A program made the translations under genes and the position numbers. A stretch of 18,880 nucleotides of DNA from an uncultured Clostridiaceae bacterium (GTDB lineage: Bacteria; Bacillota; Clostridia; TANB77; CAG-508), in NCBI GenBank assembly GCA_958402495.1, contig CATXTS010000024.1, forward strand, positions 1 through 18,880. The letters run 5' to 3'. The notes beneath the pieces were generated by a model. It worked only from the letters and a program-made list of their open reading frames with translations. It ran no database searches and was not told where the DNA came from. Below are positions 1-6,478 of the stretch, one piece after another; position 1 is the first letter of the stretch; each line of letters begins with the position of its first letter.

Positions 1-516
1 AAAATGGTAGTCAAACAAAAGGAAAGAATAAAGAACAAATTAGAAGAATTAACCTATACTTCTGAGCAGATAAACCATATTTTTTATATTATGGAAAATA
101 TGTCCTATTCTACAGGTAAAATACCTAAAACGATAGAAGGAAAAATTGTACAAGATGCAGATAGATTGGATGCCTTATTAGCTTTTGGAGTAGTTAGACC
201 ATTTACTTATAGTGTTAAAAAGAACCGTATGTTATATGATGGGGAAGGTTCTGCTTTAGGTCATTATATAGAGAAAAAATTAAAAATAGAAAAATTATTA
301 AATACGCAAGGTGCCAAACAAATTGCTAAAGAAAAAGCTGAAATTACTTATATCTATTTAGCTTATTTGTTAGACGAACTACCAGACACAATTTATGAAA
401 AACAGCACTACGCTAAAGAAATAGAAGATTTTTATGAAGAATATCAGGAGATTCTTCCTGAAAAATTAATTCCATTAAAATATAAACAAATACTTGAAAA
501 TAAAAAAGAAGAATGA
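1..516 (+). CDS. HD-domain phosphohydrolase, C-terminal part (5' end outside window)
   Basis: This is the C-terminal part of a YedJ-like HD-superfamily metal-dependent phosphohydrolase. The frame is open from base 1 (a Lys codon precedes the first visible ATG at 4), so the true start and the N-terminal H...HD metal-binding motif probably lie upstream of the window. The key visible motif is QDADRLDALLAFG, residues 50-62 counted from the ATG at 4. It matches the conserved IVxDADRLDAxGAxG block that carries the last metal-binding Asp in this family. The tail is rich in Lys, Glu and Tyr and is probably helical. The substrate is unknown: HD proteins of this type are usually annotated as putative nucleotide or phosphate-ester hydrolases. 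The stop codon (514-516) lies inside the promoter of the downstream riboswitch, so the two genes are packed tightly but transcribed separately. Confidence 0.75.
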   Translation, partial: KMVVKQKERIKNKLEELTYTSEQINHIFYIMENMSYSTGKIPKTIEGKIVQDADRLDALLAFGVVRPFTYSVKKNRMLYDGEGSALGHYIEKKLKIEKLLNTQGAKQIAKEKAEITYIYLAYLLDELPDTIYEKQHYAKEIEDFYEEYQEILPEKLIPLKYKQILENKKEE

Positions 517-522
517 TAAAAT
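494..522 (+). promoter_or_regulatory. Sigma-A promoter for the Mn riboswitch / P-type ATPase
   Basis: The -35 box is TTGAAA at 494-499 and the -10 box is TAAAAT at 517-522. The spacer is exactly 17 bp and a TGA extension sits directly before the -10. The promoter overlaps the end of the HD gene. Transcription would begin near 529, just before the riboswitch. Confidence 0.65.
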
Positions 523-547
523 AGAACAATAAAAAATAAATGCATAA

Positions 548-691
548 AATTTAAAAGGGAGTAGCTTAGAAACTACTAATCAACAATCGCGAAATAGAGA
601 TATTCTGGTTAGTAACCTGTATGGTAAGCAAGACTTTTAAAGAAAGGAGTTACATGAAAATGTGAAAAATTTCTTTAAAAGTCTTATTTTT
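548..691 (+). promoter_or_regulatory. yybP-ykoY (Mn2+-sensing) riboswitch with terminator expression platform
   Basis: The leader carries the two conserved blocks of the yybP-ykoY class: AAAAGGGAGTAGC (553-565) near the 5' end and AAGCAAGACTTTT (626-638) near the 3' end. The closing helix P1 pairs 550-557 (TTTAAAAG) with 634-641 (CTTTTAAA). An inner hairpin pairs 560-564 with 573-577, and another helix pairs 576-582 with 606-612. The 3' half of P1 is also the 5' half of a perfect terminator stem (631-645 with 670-684), so the two folds exclude each other. When ligand stabilises P1 the terminator cannot form, which makes this an ON switch. This class is known to sense Mn2+ and to control Mn exporters and P-type ATPases. 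Confidence 0.88.
631..691 (+). terminator. Riboswitch-controlled intrinsic terminator
   Basis: A perfect 15-bp stem pairs 631-645 with 670-684 and is followed by a T-rich tract (685-691). The 5' arm overlaps the 3' arm of the riboswitch P1 helix, so it forms only when the aptamer is not closed. Confidence 0.88.
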
Positions 692-739
692 GTACATAAT
701 AATAAAGAAAAATAAAATTTGAAAAAGGAGAAGAGAAAA

Positions 740-3403
740 GTGGAAGAAAAGTGGTACAGTAAAAGTGTAGAGGAAACACAAAAACAATTACAAACAAATG
801 CACAGACTGGTCTTACAGAAGAACAAGTAAAACAAAATAGGGAAAAGTATGGCACCAATGAGTTAAAGGCCAAAAAGAAGAAAAGTATTTTTATTAAATT
901 TTTAGAACAATTTAAAGATTTTATGATTATTATTTTAATTATTGCTGCTATTATATCAGGCATAGTAGGTGTTTCTAAAGGAGAAGGTATTACCGATACC
1001 ATTATTATTTTAATTGTTGTAGTGGTTAATGCTATTATTGGAGTAGCACAAGAGAATAAAGCAGAAAAATCTTTAGAAGCTTTACAAAAGTTAAGTAGTC
1101 ATGCTTCTAAAGTGATTAGAAATGGTAATTTAGCAGTAATCCCTGCTAAAGAATTAGTACCAGGTGATATTGTTATTTTAGAAACAGGTGACTATGTGGC
1201 AGCAGATGTAAGATTAGTAGAGGCTTCTAATTTAAAATCACAAGAGTCATCCTTAACAGGAGAATCGGTACCTGTAGAAAAGAATATTACAACCATAGAA
1301 GAGGAAAAAGTAGGTATTGGTGATAGAACGAATATGTTATTTTCTTCTAGTTTAATCACCTATGGTAGAGGAAAAGGTATTGTTGTAGAAACCGGTATGG
1401 AAACAGAAGTAGGAAAGATTGCAGGTATTATTAATGAAACAGTAGATGTAGCTACTCCATTACAGGTTAAATTAAATAAATTAGGAAAAACATTAGGAAT
1501 TGTAGCCATTGTTATTTGTATCATTATCTTTATCGTTGGGATTGTTATAGGAAAAGATGCCATGGAAATGTTTATGACAGCTGTTAGTTTAGCTGTTGCA
1601 GCTATTCCAGAAGGGTTAGCAGCGGTTTCTACGATTGTACTGGCTATTGGTGTACAAAGAATGGTAAAAAGAAATGCAATTGTTAAGAAATTGCCAGCAG
1701 TTGAAACTCTAGGTAGTGCTACGGTTATTTGTTCTGATAAAACCGGAACGTTAACACAAAATAAAATGACTGTACAAAAAGTGTTCTATAATAACATTTT
1801 ACAAGATGTAAAAGATGCAAAAGTGAATAATGATAAAGAAGAATTAAAACAATTAGTCTATATTAGTATGTTATGTAATGATACCAAAGTATCTTCAGAT
1901 AATACATTAACGGGTGACCCTACAGAAACAGCCTTAGTAGACATGGGGTTTAATTTGGATTTTCAACCTGCTGTTTTGGAAATGTTCCCAAGAGTAGAAG
2001 AAATTCCATTTGATTCTGATAGAAAATTAATGACAACCATTCATGAAGCAAATGGGCAATATATGGTTTATACAAAAGGTGGTGTCGATGAATTATTAAA
2101 ACGTTGTGATAACTATATAATAGAAGGACAGATAAAAGAAAATTTAGAGGATTATAAAAAGGTAATTGAAAAAAACAATGAAGCTATGGCAAAAGAAGCT
2201 CTAAGAGTCTTAGCAATGGGATATAAAATACTAGACCATAAACCAAGCAAAGAAGAGTTAGCAAATATAGAAAGTCATTTAACTTATGTAGGCATGGTTG
2301 GTATGATAGACCCACCAAGAGAAGAAGCTAAAAAGGCAGTTGAAAAATGTAAAACAGCGGGTATCAAAACCGTTATGATTACAGGCGACCATAAAATTAC
2401 AGCAACAGCCATTGCTAAACAACTAGGTATTTTAGAAGATGAATCAGAAGCTATTACTGGTAGTGAACTAGAAGATATGTCTCAAGAAGAACTAGAACAA
2501 AAAGTAAGACAGTATAGTGTATATGCCAGAGTATCTCCAGAACATAAAGTAAGAATTGTAAAAGCATGGCAGAAAAATGGAGAAGTAGTAGCCATGACAG
2601 GAGATGGCGTTAATGATGCACCAGCGTTAAAAACAGCAGATATTGGTTGTGCTATGGGAATGGTCGGTACAGATGTGGCAAAAGAAGCAGCAGATGTTAT
2701 CTTAACAGATGATAATTTTGCTACTGTGGTTTCAGCAGTAGAAGAAGGTAGACGTATATATGATAATATTTTAAAAGCGATTCAATTCTTACTTTCTAGT
2801 AACGTAGGAGAGATAGTGGTTTTATTTATAGCCATATTAATGACACCATGGTTAGCTAGTACTTTCCATATTGATGTCAATTTAATTGTACCACTTCTTC
2901 CAATTCATATTTTATGGATAAACCTAGTAACAGATTCTCTTCCTGCCTTAGCACTAGCTGTTGATCCGGCAGAAAAAGATGTTATGGAAAGAAAACCTTT
3001 AAAACCAGGAAAAGGTATTTTTACGAAAGGTATGACTTGGAGAATTGTTTACCAAGGATTCATGATAGGTCTTCTTACACTTGCAGCTTATATTATAGGT
3101 TTAGCTACTCCTACACAAGATTTACCAGTTATGGAAGGGTTGACACCAGAAGAAGTTAGAGTAGAAATTGGTCAAACTATGGCATTCGTAGTATTAGCGC
3201 TTTCTGAATTAGTGCATGTATTCAATATTCGTAACAATAAAAAGTCCATATTTAAAACAGGTATTTTCAATAATAGAAAATTATTGTTAGCCATTGCGGT
3301 ATCTGCTGCTTTAATGTTTGTTATTTTATTGGTTCCAGCATTAAGACAGGTATTTAGTATACCAGTATTACCAACTGCTAATATCATAGAGATTGCAATT
3401 TAG
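740..3403 (+). CDS. P-type cation-transporting ATPase (PacL/SERCA-like), probable Mn2+/Ca2+ exporter
   Basis: This is a P-type (P2A-like) ATPase that pumps a divalent cation across the cell membrane. Numbered from the GTG at 740, it has the actuator motif TGES (173-176), the phosphorylated Asp333 in CSDKTGTLT, the hinge TGDGVNDAPALK (from 620), PEGL in the fourth membrane helix, and NLVTDSLPAL in the sixth (the N..TD ion ligands of SERCA). The start is chosen because AAGGAG at 725-730 sits 9 bases before the GTG; an in-frame TTG at 719 has no such site. By sequence alone it would be called a calcium ATPase. The Mn2+ riboswitch upstream points to manganese export, as known for related pumps with this switch. 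The last membrane helix is interrupted by a stop at 3401-3403, and its remainder lies in another frame (see 3400-3474). Confidence 0.93.
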   Translation: MEEKWYSKSVEETQKQLQTNAQTGLTEEQVKQNREKYGTNELKAKKKKSIFIKFLEQFKDFMIIILIIAAIISGIVGVSKGEGITDTIIILIVVVVNAIIGVAQENKAEKSLEALQKLSSHASKVIRNGNLAVIPAKELVPGDIVILETGDYVAADVRLVEASNLKSQESSLTGESVPVEKNITTIEEEKVGIGDRTNMLFSSSLITYGRGKGIVVETGMETEVGKIAGIINETVDVATPLQVKLNKLGKTLGIVAIVICIIIFIVGIVIGKDAMEMFMTAVSLAVAAIPEGLAAVSTIVLAIGVQRMVKRNAIVKKLPAVETLGSATVICSDKTGTLTQNKMTVQKVFYNNILQDVKDAKVNNDKEELKQLVYISMLCNDTKVSSDNTLTGDPTETALVDMGFNLDFQPAVLEMFPRVEEIPFDSDRKLMTTIHEANGQYMVYTKGGVDELLKRCDNYIIEGQIKENLEDYKKVIEKNNEAMAKEALRVLAMGYKILDHKPSKEELANIESHLTYVGMVGMIDPPREEAKKAVEKCKTAGIKTVMITGDHKITATAIAKQLGILEDESEAITGSELEDMSQEELEQKVRQYSVYARVSPEHKVRIVKAWQKNGEVVAMTGDGVNDAPALKTADIGCAMGMVGTDVAKEAADVILTDDNFATVVSAVEEGRRIYDNILKAIQFLLSSNVGEIVVLFIAILMTPWLASTFHIDVNLIVPLLPIHILWINLVTDSLPALALAVDPAEKDVMERKPLKPGKGIFTKGMTWRIVYQGFMIGLLTLAAYIIGLATPTQDLPVMEGLTPEEVRVEIGQTMAFVVLALSELVHVFNIRNNKKSIFKTGIFNNRKLLLAIAVSAALMFVILLVPALRQVFSIPVLPTANIIEIAI

Positions 3404-3474
3404 TATTGGCACCAATTGTAGTGGTAGAATTAATGAAATTGTTTAAGATAAATACGACCAAAGAGGAAGAATAA
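3400..3474 (+). other. Frameshifted C-terminal tail of the P-type ATPase
   Basis: Read from 3400 (TTA GTA TTG GCA), this stretch encodes LVLAPIVVVELMKLFK and a charged tail, ending at TAA 3472-3474. This is the expected second half of the last membrane helix and cytoplasmic tail of a P2A ATPase. It joins smoothly to the upstream ...NIIEIAI if one extra T is present in the T-run at 3399-3401. Either a real one-base deletion or a sequencing or assembly error splits the gene here. Confidence 0.75.
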
Positions 3475-3511
3475 ATATAATAGAAAAAAACATAGAGTTA
3501 AATAGAAAATA

Positions 3512-3546
3512 GCCCCTTTTGTCCTATGGCAGAAGGGGTTGTTTTG
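3512..3546 (+). terminator. Intrinsic terminator after the P-type ATPase
   Basis: GCCCCTT (3512-3518) pairs with AAGGGGT (3533-3539), with one wobble pair. A T-rich run (TTGTTTT) follows. It lies about 40 bases after the repaired end of the ATPase gene. Confidence 0.75.
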
Positions 3547-3672
3547 ATAATTAGCATAGAAAAAACAAGAAAAATGAAAAAGTCATATGCTATTTGATAC
3601 ATAGAAGAAAAGTCTTGCTTAAGTTTTTTGATACTATGAGCATAAAAAAAGTCGATTTTATGAAAAATATAA

Positions 3673-3701
3673 TTGACATAAATGTACGAAAATGGTAAAC
3701 T
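3673..3701 (+). promoter_or_regulatory. Promoter upstream of the IS200-like element
   Basis: The -35 box is TTGACA (3673-3678). After 17 bp comes TAAACT (3696-3701), preceded by a TGG extended -10. The rest of 3541-3747 is AT-rich and contains no supportable gene. This promoter may once have driven the AAA/DUF4143 gene whose 5' part is now missing, or it may serve tnpA. Confidence 0.5.
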
Positions 3702-3747
3702 AATGACAATATATTTTGTATCATTAAATAAATTAATTTAATCTCTG

Positions 3748-3775
3748 CGGGGTAAATTCCCCGACGCTTGCGTCG
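3748..3775 (+). repeat. Left-end subterminal hairpins of the IS200-like element
   Basis: Two adjacent small hairpins are visible. CGGGG (3748-3752) pairs with CCCCG (3759-3763), and CGACG (3762-3766) pairs with CGTCG (3771-3775) around a CTTG loop. They share bases 3762-3763, so they may be alternatives. Y1 transposases recognise such structures on single-stranded DNA. Confidence 0.75.
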
Positions 3776-3825
3776 CAACAAGTGCCGTGATACAATAGGA
3801 GAAAAATAGAAAAGAAGTGAAATAT

Positions 3826-4269
3826 ATGAGTGAATATATACACAAATCACATAATGTATCAATACTATTGTATCACTATGTTTGCCCAGCAAAATATAGA
3901 AGAGTAATTTTCGATAAAAAAGTAGATGAGATATTAATAAATACATGTAAAGAAATATCCAAGCGATATGATATAAATTTTATAGAAATAGGAACAGATG
4001 GAGACCATGTTCACTTCTTGATACAGTCAGTACCAACTATAGCGCCAACAAGAATAGTAACCATAATGAAAAGTATAACAGCAAAAGAGATATATAGACT
4101 GTATCCAGAAGTGAAAAGAAAGTTATGGGGAGGAAAAATATGGAGCGAAGGATATTTTGTAAGTACAGTAGGAAAAAATGGAAATGAAAAGCAAATCGAA
4201 AATTACGTTAAGAATCAAGGAAATAAATATACGAAATTATATAGGTCTCAAATTACAATATTTGAGTAA
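3826..4269 (+). CDS. tnpA: IS200/IS605-family Y1 transposase TnpA
   Basis: TnpA is a small HUH single-strand transposase that cuts and rejoins the hairpin ends of its element through a 5'-phosphotyrosine link. Numbered from the ATG at 3826, the protein has 147 residues, the normal full length. It shows the HUH pair His61-Val-His63 (in DGDHVHFLI) and the catalytic Tyr127 (in IENYVKNQG). The N-terminus (MSEYIHKSHNVS then LLYHYVCPAKYRR) is typical of the IS200 branch. An in-frame GTG at 3817 is an alternative start, but the family usually begins at this MS-Y-I-K-S-H-N. No frameshift or internal stop is present, so the enzyme looks intact and the element may still be mobile. Confidence 0.92.
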   Translation: MSEYIHKSHNVSILLYHYVCPAKYRRVIFDKKVDEILINTCKEISKRYDINFIEIGTDGDHVHFLIQSVPTIAPTRIVTIMKSITAKEIYRLYPEVKRKLWGGKIWSEGYFVSTVGKNGNEKQIENYVKNQGNKYTKLYRSQITIFE

Positions 4270-4286
4270 GCGTGGGCAAACCTGAA

Positions 4287-4310
4287 TACCCCGATGCTTG
4301 CGTCGGGGTA
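4287..4310 (+). repeat. Right-end subterminal hairpin of the IS200-like element
   Basis: A 10-bp stem pairs 4287-4296 (TACCCCGATG) with 4301-4310 (CGTCGGGGTA) around a CTTG loop, with one T-G wobble. The core repeats the left-end sequence. Confidence 0.8.
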
Positions 4311-4311
4311 G

Positions 4312-4731
4312 TTTATTGCTTTTAAATTGTATTTACTGGATGTGGGTTTGTTGTGTGCTATGGCAAGAATCGATGTAAAAACTATTTTAGAGGGAAATGA
4401 AATATTTGAAGAATTTAAAGGAAGCCTAACTGAGCAATATGTATTGTGCCAGATAAAACAATGTACACAGTTAGAAGTGTTTTATTGGTCATCGGATACT
4501 GGTGTAGCTGAGATAGACTTTATAACACAGATAGGAAGAAATAATGTACCAATAGAAGTAAAAGCAAGTGAAAATTTACAGGCAAAAAGTTTAAAATCTT
4601 TTGTTCAAAAATATCATACACCAATCAATATAAGAACTTCTATGTCAAACTATAAAAAGGAAGATTGGCTTATAAATATGCCTTTATATAGTATAGGCAA
4701 TATAGAAGAAATTATAAAGAGTAATTCATAA
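4312..4731 (+). pseudogene. Headless AAA ATPase remnant: DUF4143 C-terminal domain only
   Basis: The open frame begins just after the IS right end (in-frame stop at 4309-4311) and encodes the C-terminal DUF4143 domain of an AAA_14/DUF4143 ATPase. It opens in mid-domain with AFKLYLLDVGLLCAMA, the characteristic block of this family. GSLTEQYVL, a nuclease-like EIDFI and VPIEVKASE follow. The N-terminal ATPase part with Walker A and B motifs, usually more than 200 residues, is absent here and is not found upstream of the IS. There is no start codon with a ribosome site, so it is called a pseudogene. The retained sequence is in frame with no stop over about 135 codons, so the loss may be recent. 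The intact family is widespread in Clostridia and has no settled function. Confidence 0.8.
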
Positions 4732-4777
4732 TACTTATTTTCTAGAATAAAAGATTATATATTAGGAGGTAAAAGAT

Positions 4778-5791
4778 ATGTCTATTTTAGTAACAGGGGG
4801 AGCAGGTTATATAGGAAGCCATACTGTCGTAGAACTATTAGAACAAGGAGAAAAAGTAATTATCTTAGATAATTTTTCAAATAGTAAACCAAGTGTGTTA
4901 GAAGCAATCAAAACCATTACAGGTAAAGATTTTAAATTTTATGAAGTGAATTATTTAGATAAACAAGCGTTAGAAAAGGTATTTATAGAAAATCCAGATA
5001 TTACAAGTGTTATCAATTTTGCAGGTTATAAGGCAGTTGGAGAATCTGTACAAAAGCCAATTATGTATTATCAAAATAATGTAACAGGTGCTTTGACTTT
5101 ATTAGAAGTTATGCAAAAGCACCAAGTAAAAGAATTTGTATTTAGTTCTTCTGCAACTGTGTATGGCGACCCTGAGCAAATTCCAATTACAGAGGATTGT
5201 AAAGTAGGTGGAACAACGAATCCATATGGTACATCTAAATTATTTATAGAACAAATTTTACAAGATATTTATAAGAGTGACCCTAGCTGGTCTATTGCTA
5301 TTCTTCGTTATTTTAACCCCGTAGGAGCACATGAAAGTGGATTAATCGGAGAAGAACCACAAGGGGTTCCTAACAATTTAATGCCTTATGTGGCTAGAGT
5401 AGCGGCAGGCACGCTAAAAGAACTATCTGTTTTTGGTAATGATTATGATACTCCAGATGGTACAGGTGTTAGAGATTATATTCATGTGGTGGATTTAGCA
5501 AAAGGACATTTAAAAGCGATTGAAAAGTTAAGAAAAGAAAAACAAGGTTTATTTATTTATAATTTAGGAACAGGAACTGGCTATAGTGTATTAGATATGG
5601 TAAAAGCTTTTGAAAAAACAACTGGTAAACAAGTAGCTTACCGTATAGCACCTAGAAGAGAAGGGGATATTGCTACTTGTTATTCAAACCCTAAAAAAGC
5701 AAAAGAAGAGTTAGGCTGGCAAGCAGAAAAAACTTTGGAAGATATGTGCCGAGATTCTTGGCATTATATGGAAAAGCATAAAGAAAAATAA
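4778..5791 (+). CDS. galE: UDP-glucose 4-epimerase
   Basis: GalE interconverts UDP-glucose and UDP-galactose with bound NAD in the cytoplasm. It serves galactose use (Leloir pathway) and supplies UDP-galactose for surface polysaccharides. The 337-residue protein has normal length. It has the Rossmann motif GGAGYIGSH (7-15), the SSSATVYG strand with catalytic Ser125, and the short-chain dehydrogenase pair Tyr150-x3-Lys154 in NPYGTSK. The C-terminal substrate-binding part includes RYFNPVGAH, the DGTGVRDYIHVVDLAKGH block and PRREGD. AGGAGGT (4764-4770) sits 7 bases before the ATG. No other Leloir gene is adjacent, so it stands alone here and may act mainly in polysaccharide synthesis. Confidence 0.96.
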   Translation: MSILVTGGAGYIGSHTVVELLEQGEKVIILDNFSNSKPSVLEAIKTITGKDFKFYEVNYLDKQALEKVFIENPDITSVINFAGYKAVGESVQKPIMYYQNNVTGALTLLEVMQKHQVKEFVFSSSATVYGDPEQIPITEDCKVGGTTNPYGTSKLFIEQILQDIYKSDPSWSIAILRYFNPVGAHESGLIGEEPQGVPNNLMPYVARVAAGTLKELSVFGNDYDTPDGTGVRDYIHVVDLAKGHLKAIEKLRKEKQGLFIYNLGTGTGYSVLDMVKAFEKTTGKQVAYRIAPRREGDIATCYSNPKKAKEELGWQAEKTLEDMCRDSWHYMEKHKEK

Positions 5792-5854
5792 AAGTAACCA
5801 TAATTATTATACAAATAATGGGTAGGTTTTCATAAAAACATAACCAAATTCAAT

Positions 5855-6154
5855 TGTGAACAAATTGTGAACTAAAACCCTTACTACATGGTTATCAACA
5901 GGGTTATCCACATTATCCACATATTATTTAAAACTGTGGAAAACGTAAATTATGACAAATCAAGGAAACATAATCCACTTTTTTGACATGGGAATGAAAT
6001 TTATTTGTAATAAAACTATTGAAAACAGCTGTTTTTGTCATTTGTTTGTCATAGTTCGCAAATTTTGACAAAATCTACTATGCTTCTATTTGTTATATAG
6101 TAATTTCTTTGTAATAATCAAAAAGTGGAAGAAAAGAGAAAAGGCTGTGGATAA
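5855..6154. promoter_or_regulatory. DnaA-box cluster in a long intergenic region
   Basis: Within about 50 bases lie TTATCAACA (5892-5900), two abutting perfect consensus boxes TTATCCACA (5904-5912 and 5913-5921), and TGTGGAAAA (5935-5943, the reverse of TTTTCCACA). A further perfect reverse box TGTGGATAA lies at 6146-6154. Weaker matches are TGTGAACAA (5855-5863), TGTGAACTA (5866-5874) and TAATCCACT (5971-5979). The surroundings are AT-rich and contain no supportable gene. DnaA protein would be expected to bind this region. No dnaA, dnaN, rpmH or parB is in the window and genes run the same way on both sides. A titration or regulatory cluster is therefore a better guess than the chromosome origin. 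Confidence 0.75.
5952..6073. repeat. Scattered TTTGTCAT / ATGACAAA motifs between the DnaA boxes
   Basis: A short motif recurs in both orientations: ATGACAAA (5952-5959), TTTGACAT (5982-5989), TTTGTCAT (6034-6041 and 6045-6052) and the odd-length palindrome TTTTGACAAAA (6063-6073). The spacing is irregular. They may be binding sites for an unknown protein, or chance matches in AT-rich DNA. Confidence 0.35.
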
Positions 6155-6191
6155 CTTTTGTTAGTTTGCATATAATACTCAAAAAGACCTA

Positions 6192-6220
6192 TTGACATTT
6201 GAAAAAAATGTTGTTACAAT
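6192..6220 (+). promoter_or_regulatory. Promoter of the glycyl-tRNA synthetase transcript
   Basis: The -35 box is TTGACA (6192-6197) and the -10 box is TACAAT (6215-6220), with a 17-bp spacer. Transcription would start near 6227 and run through the T-box leader. Confidence 0.8.
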
Positions 6221-6252
6221 AATCAAAGAAAATATACATGCGTAGAAAAAGA

Positions 6253-6447
6253 AAAATGATAAAAATTTATGTAAAAGAGAGTTAGCAATTGGTGAAAGCT
6301 AACCATAAATGTATCAGGGGAGCTTTGGAGCATATTACGAATAAAGTGGATGATAAAGCAAAAGCTTTATACATCAATTAGGGTGGAACCGCGGAAAATA
6401 AAACTTTCGTCCCTAGCAGTTTAGCTAGAGAAGACGAAGGTTTTTTT
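6253..6447 (+). promoter_or_regulatory. T-box leader (tRNA-Gly sensing)
   Basis: The leader has the standard T-box parts. The stem I elements are AGAGAG (6276-6281) and GGTGAAAGC (6291-6299). A specifier region follows with GGA at 6319-6321 just before the conserved CTTTGGAG. The T-box core AGGGTGGAACCGCG is at 6380-6393, and the UGGN bulge there would bind the uncharged tRNA 3' end. The T-box core can pair with TCCCTA downstream to form the antiterminator, which excludes the terminator. A Gly codon as specifier fits the downstream gene. Other readings (GGG at 6317-6319 or 6318-6320) are also Gly. Uncharged tRNA-Gly should switch the gene on. Confidence 0.93.
6402..6447 (+). terminator. T-box terminator
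   Basis: AACTTTCGTC (6402-6411) pairs with GACGAAGGTT (6433-6442) with one wobble. An inner CTAGC/GCTAG helix extends it, and a seven-T run follows at 6441-6447. Confidence 0.88.
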
Positions 6448-6478
6448 GATGTAAAAAGATATTAAAGGAGGAATGATT

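Larger units (their letters stand above)
3748..4310 (+). mobile_element. IS200/IS605-family insertion sequence (tnpA only, IS200-like)
   Basis: The element is a single Y1 transposase gene flanked by GC-rich hairpins that stand out from the AT-rich surroundings. No tnpB/accessory gene and no terminal inverted repeats are present, as is normal for IS200-type elements. A 17-base block with one mismatch is shared by the two ends (3759-3775 and 4289-4305). The limits given are the outer edges of the hairpins; true ends may lie a few tens of bases outside. The right end lies against the DUF4143 remnant. Confidence 0.85.

Noticed and set aside
3391..3410. Programmed -1 frameshifting at the end of the ATPase gene
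   Set aside because: There is no X-XXY-YYZ slippery heptamer and no obvious downstream stimulatory structure. A one-base loss is simpler.
3586..3646. A long imperfect inverted repeat (ATGCT...CATAG with CTATG AGCAT)
   Set aside because: The pairing is broken by a large one-sided internal loop and lies in very AT-rich DNA with no T run. It may be chance.
3590..3946. A 118-codon minus-strand open frame over the IS left end
   Set aside because: It overlaps tnpA, crosses the element boundary and gives a low-complexity protein. Shadow of AT-rich DNA.
5888..5986. A 32-codon open frame starting with ATG over the DnaA boxes
   Set aside because: It has no ribosome-binding site and its codons simply reflect the repeated DnaA boxes (VIH/IIH). 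Treated as chance.
5792..6478. The region as the main chromosomal origin (oriC)
   Set aside because: None of dnaA, dnaN, rpmH or rnpA is present, and genes run in the same direction on both sides. A DnaA-binding cluster is the safer call.
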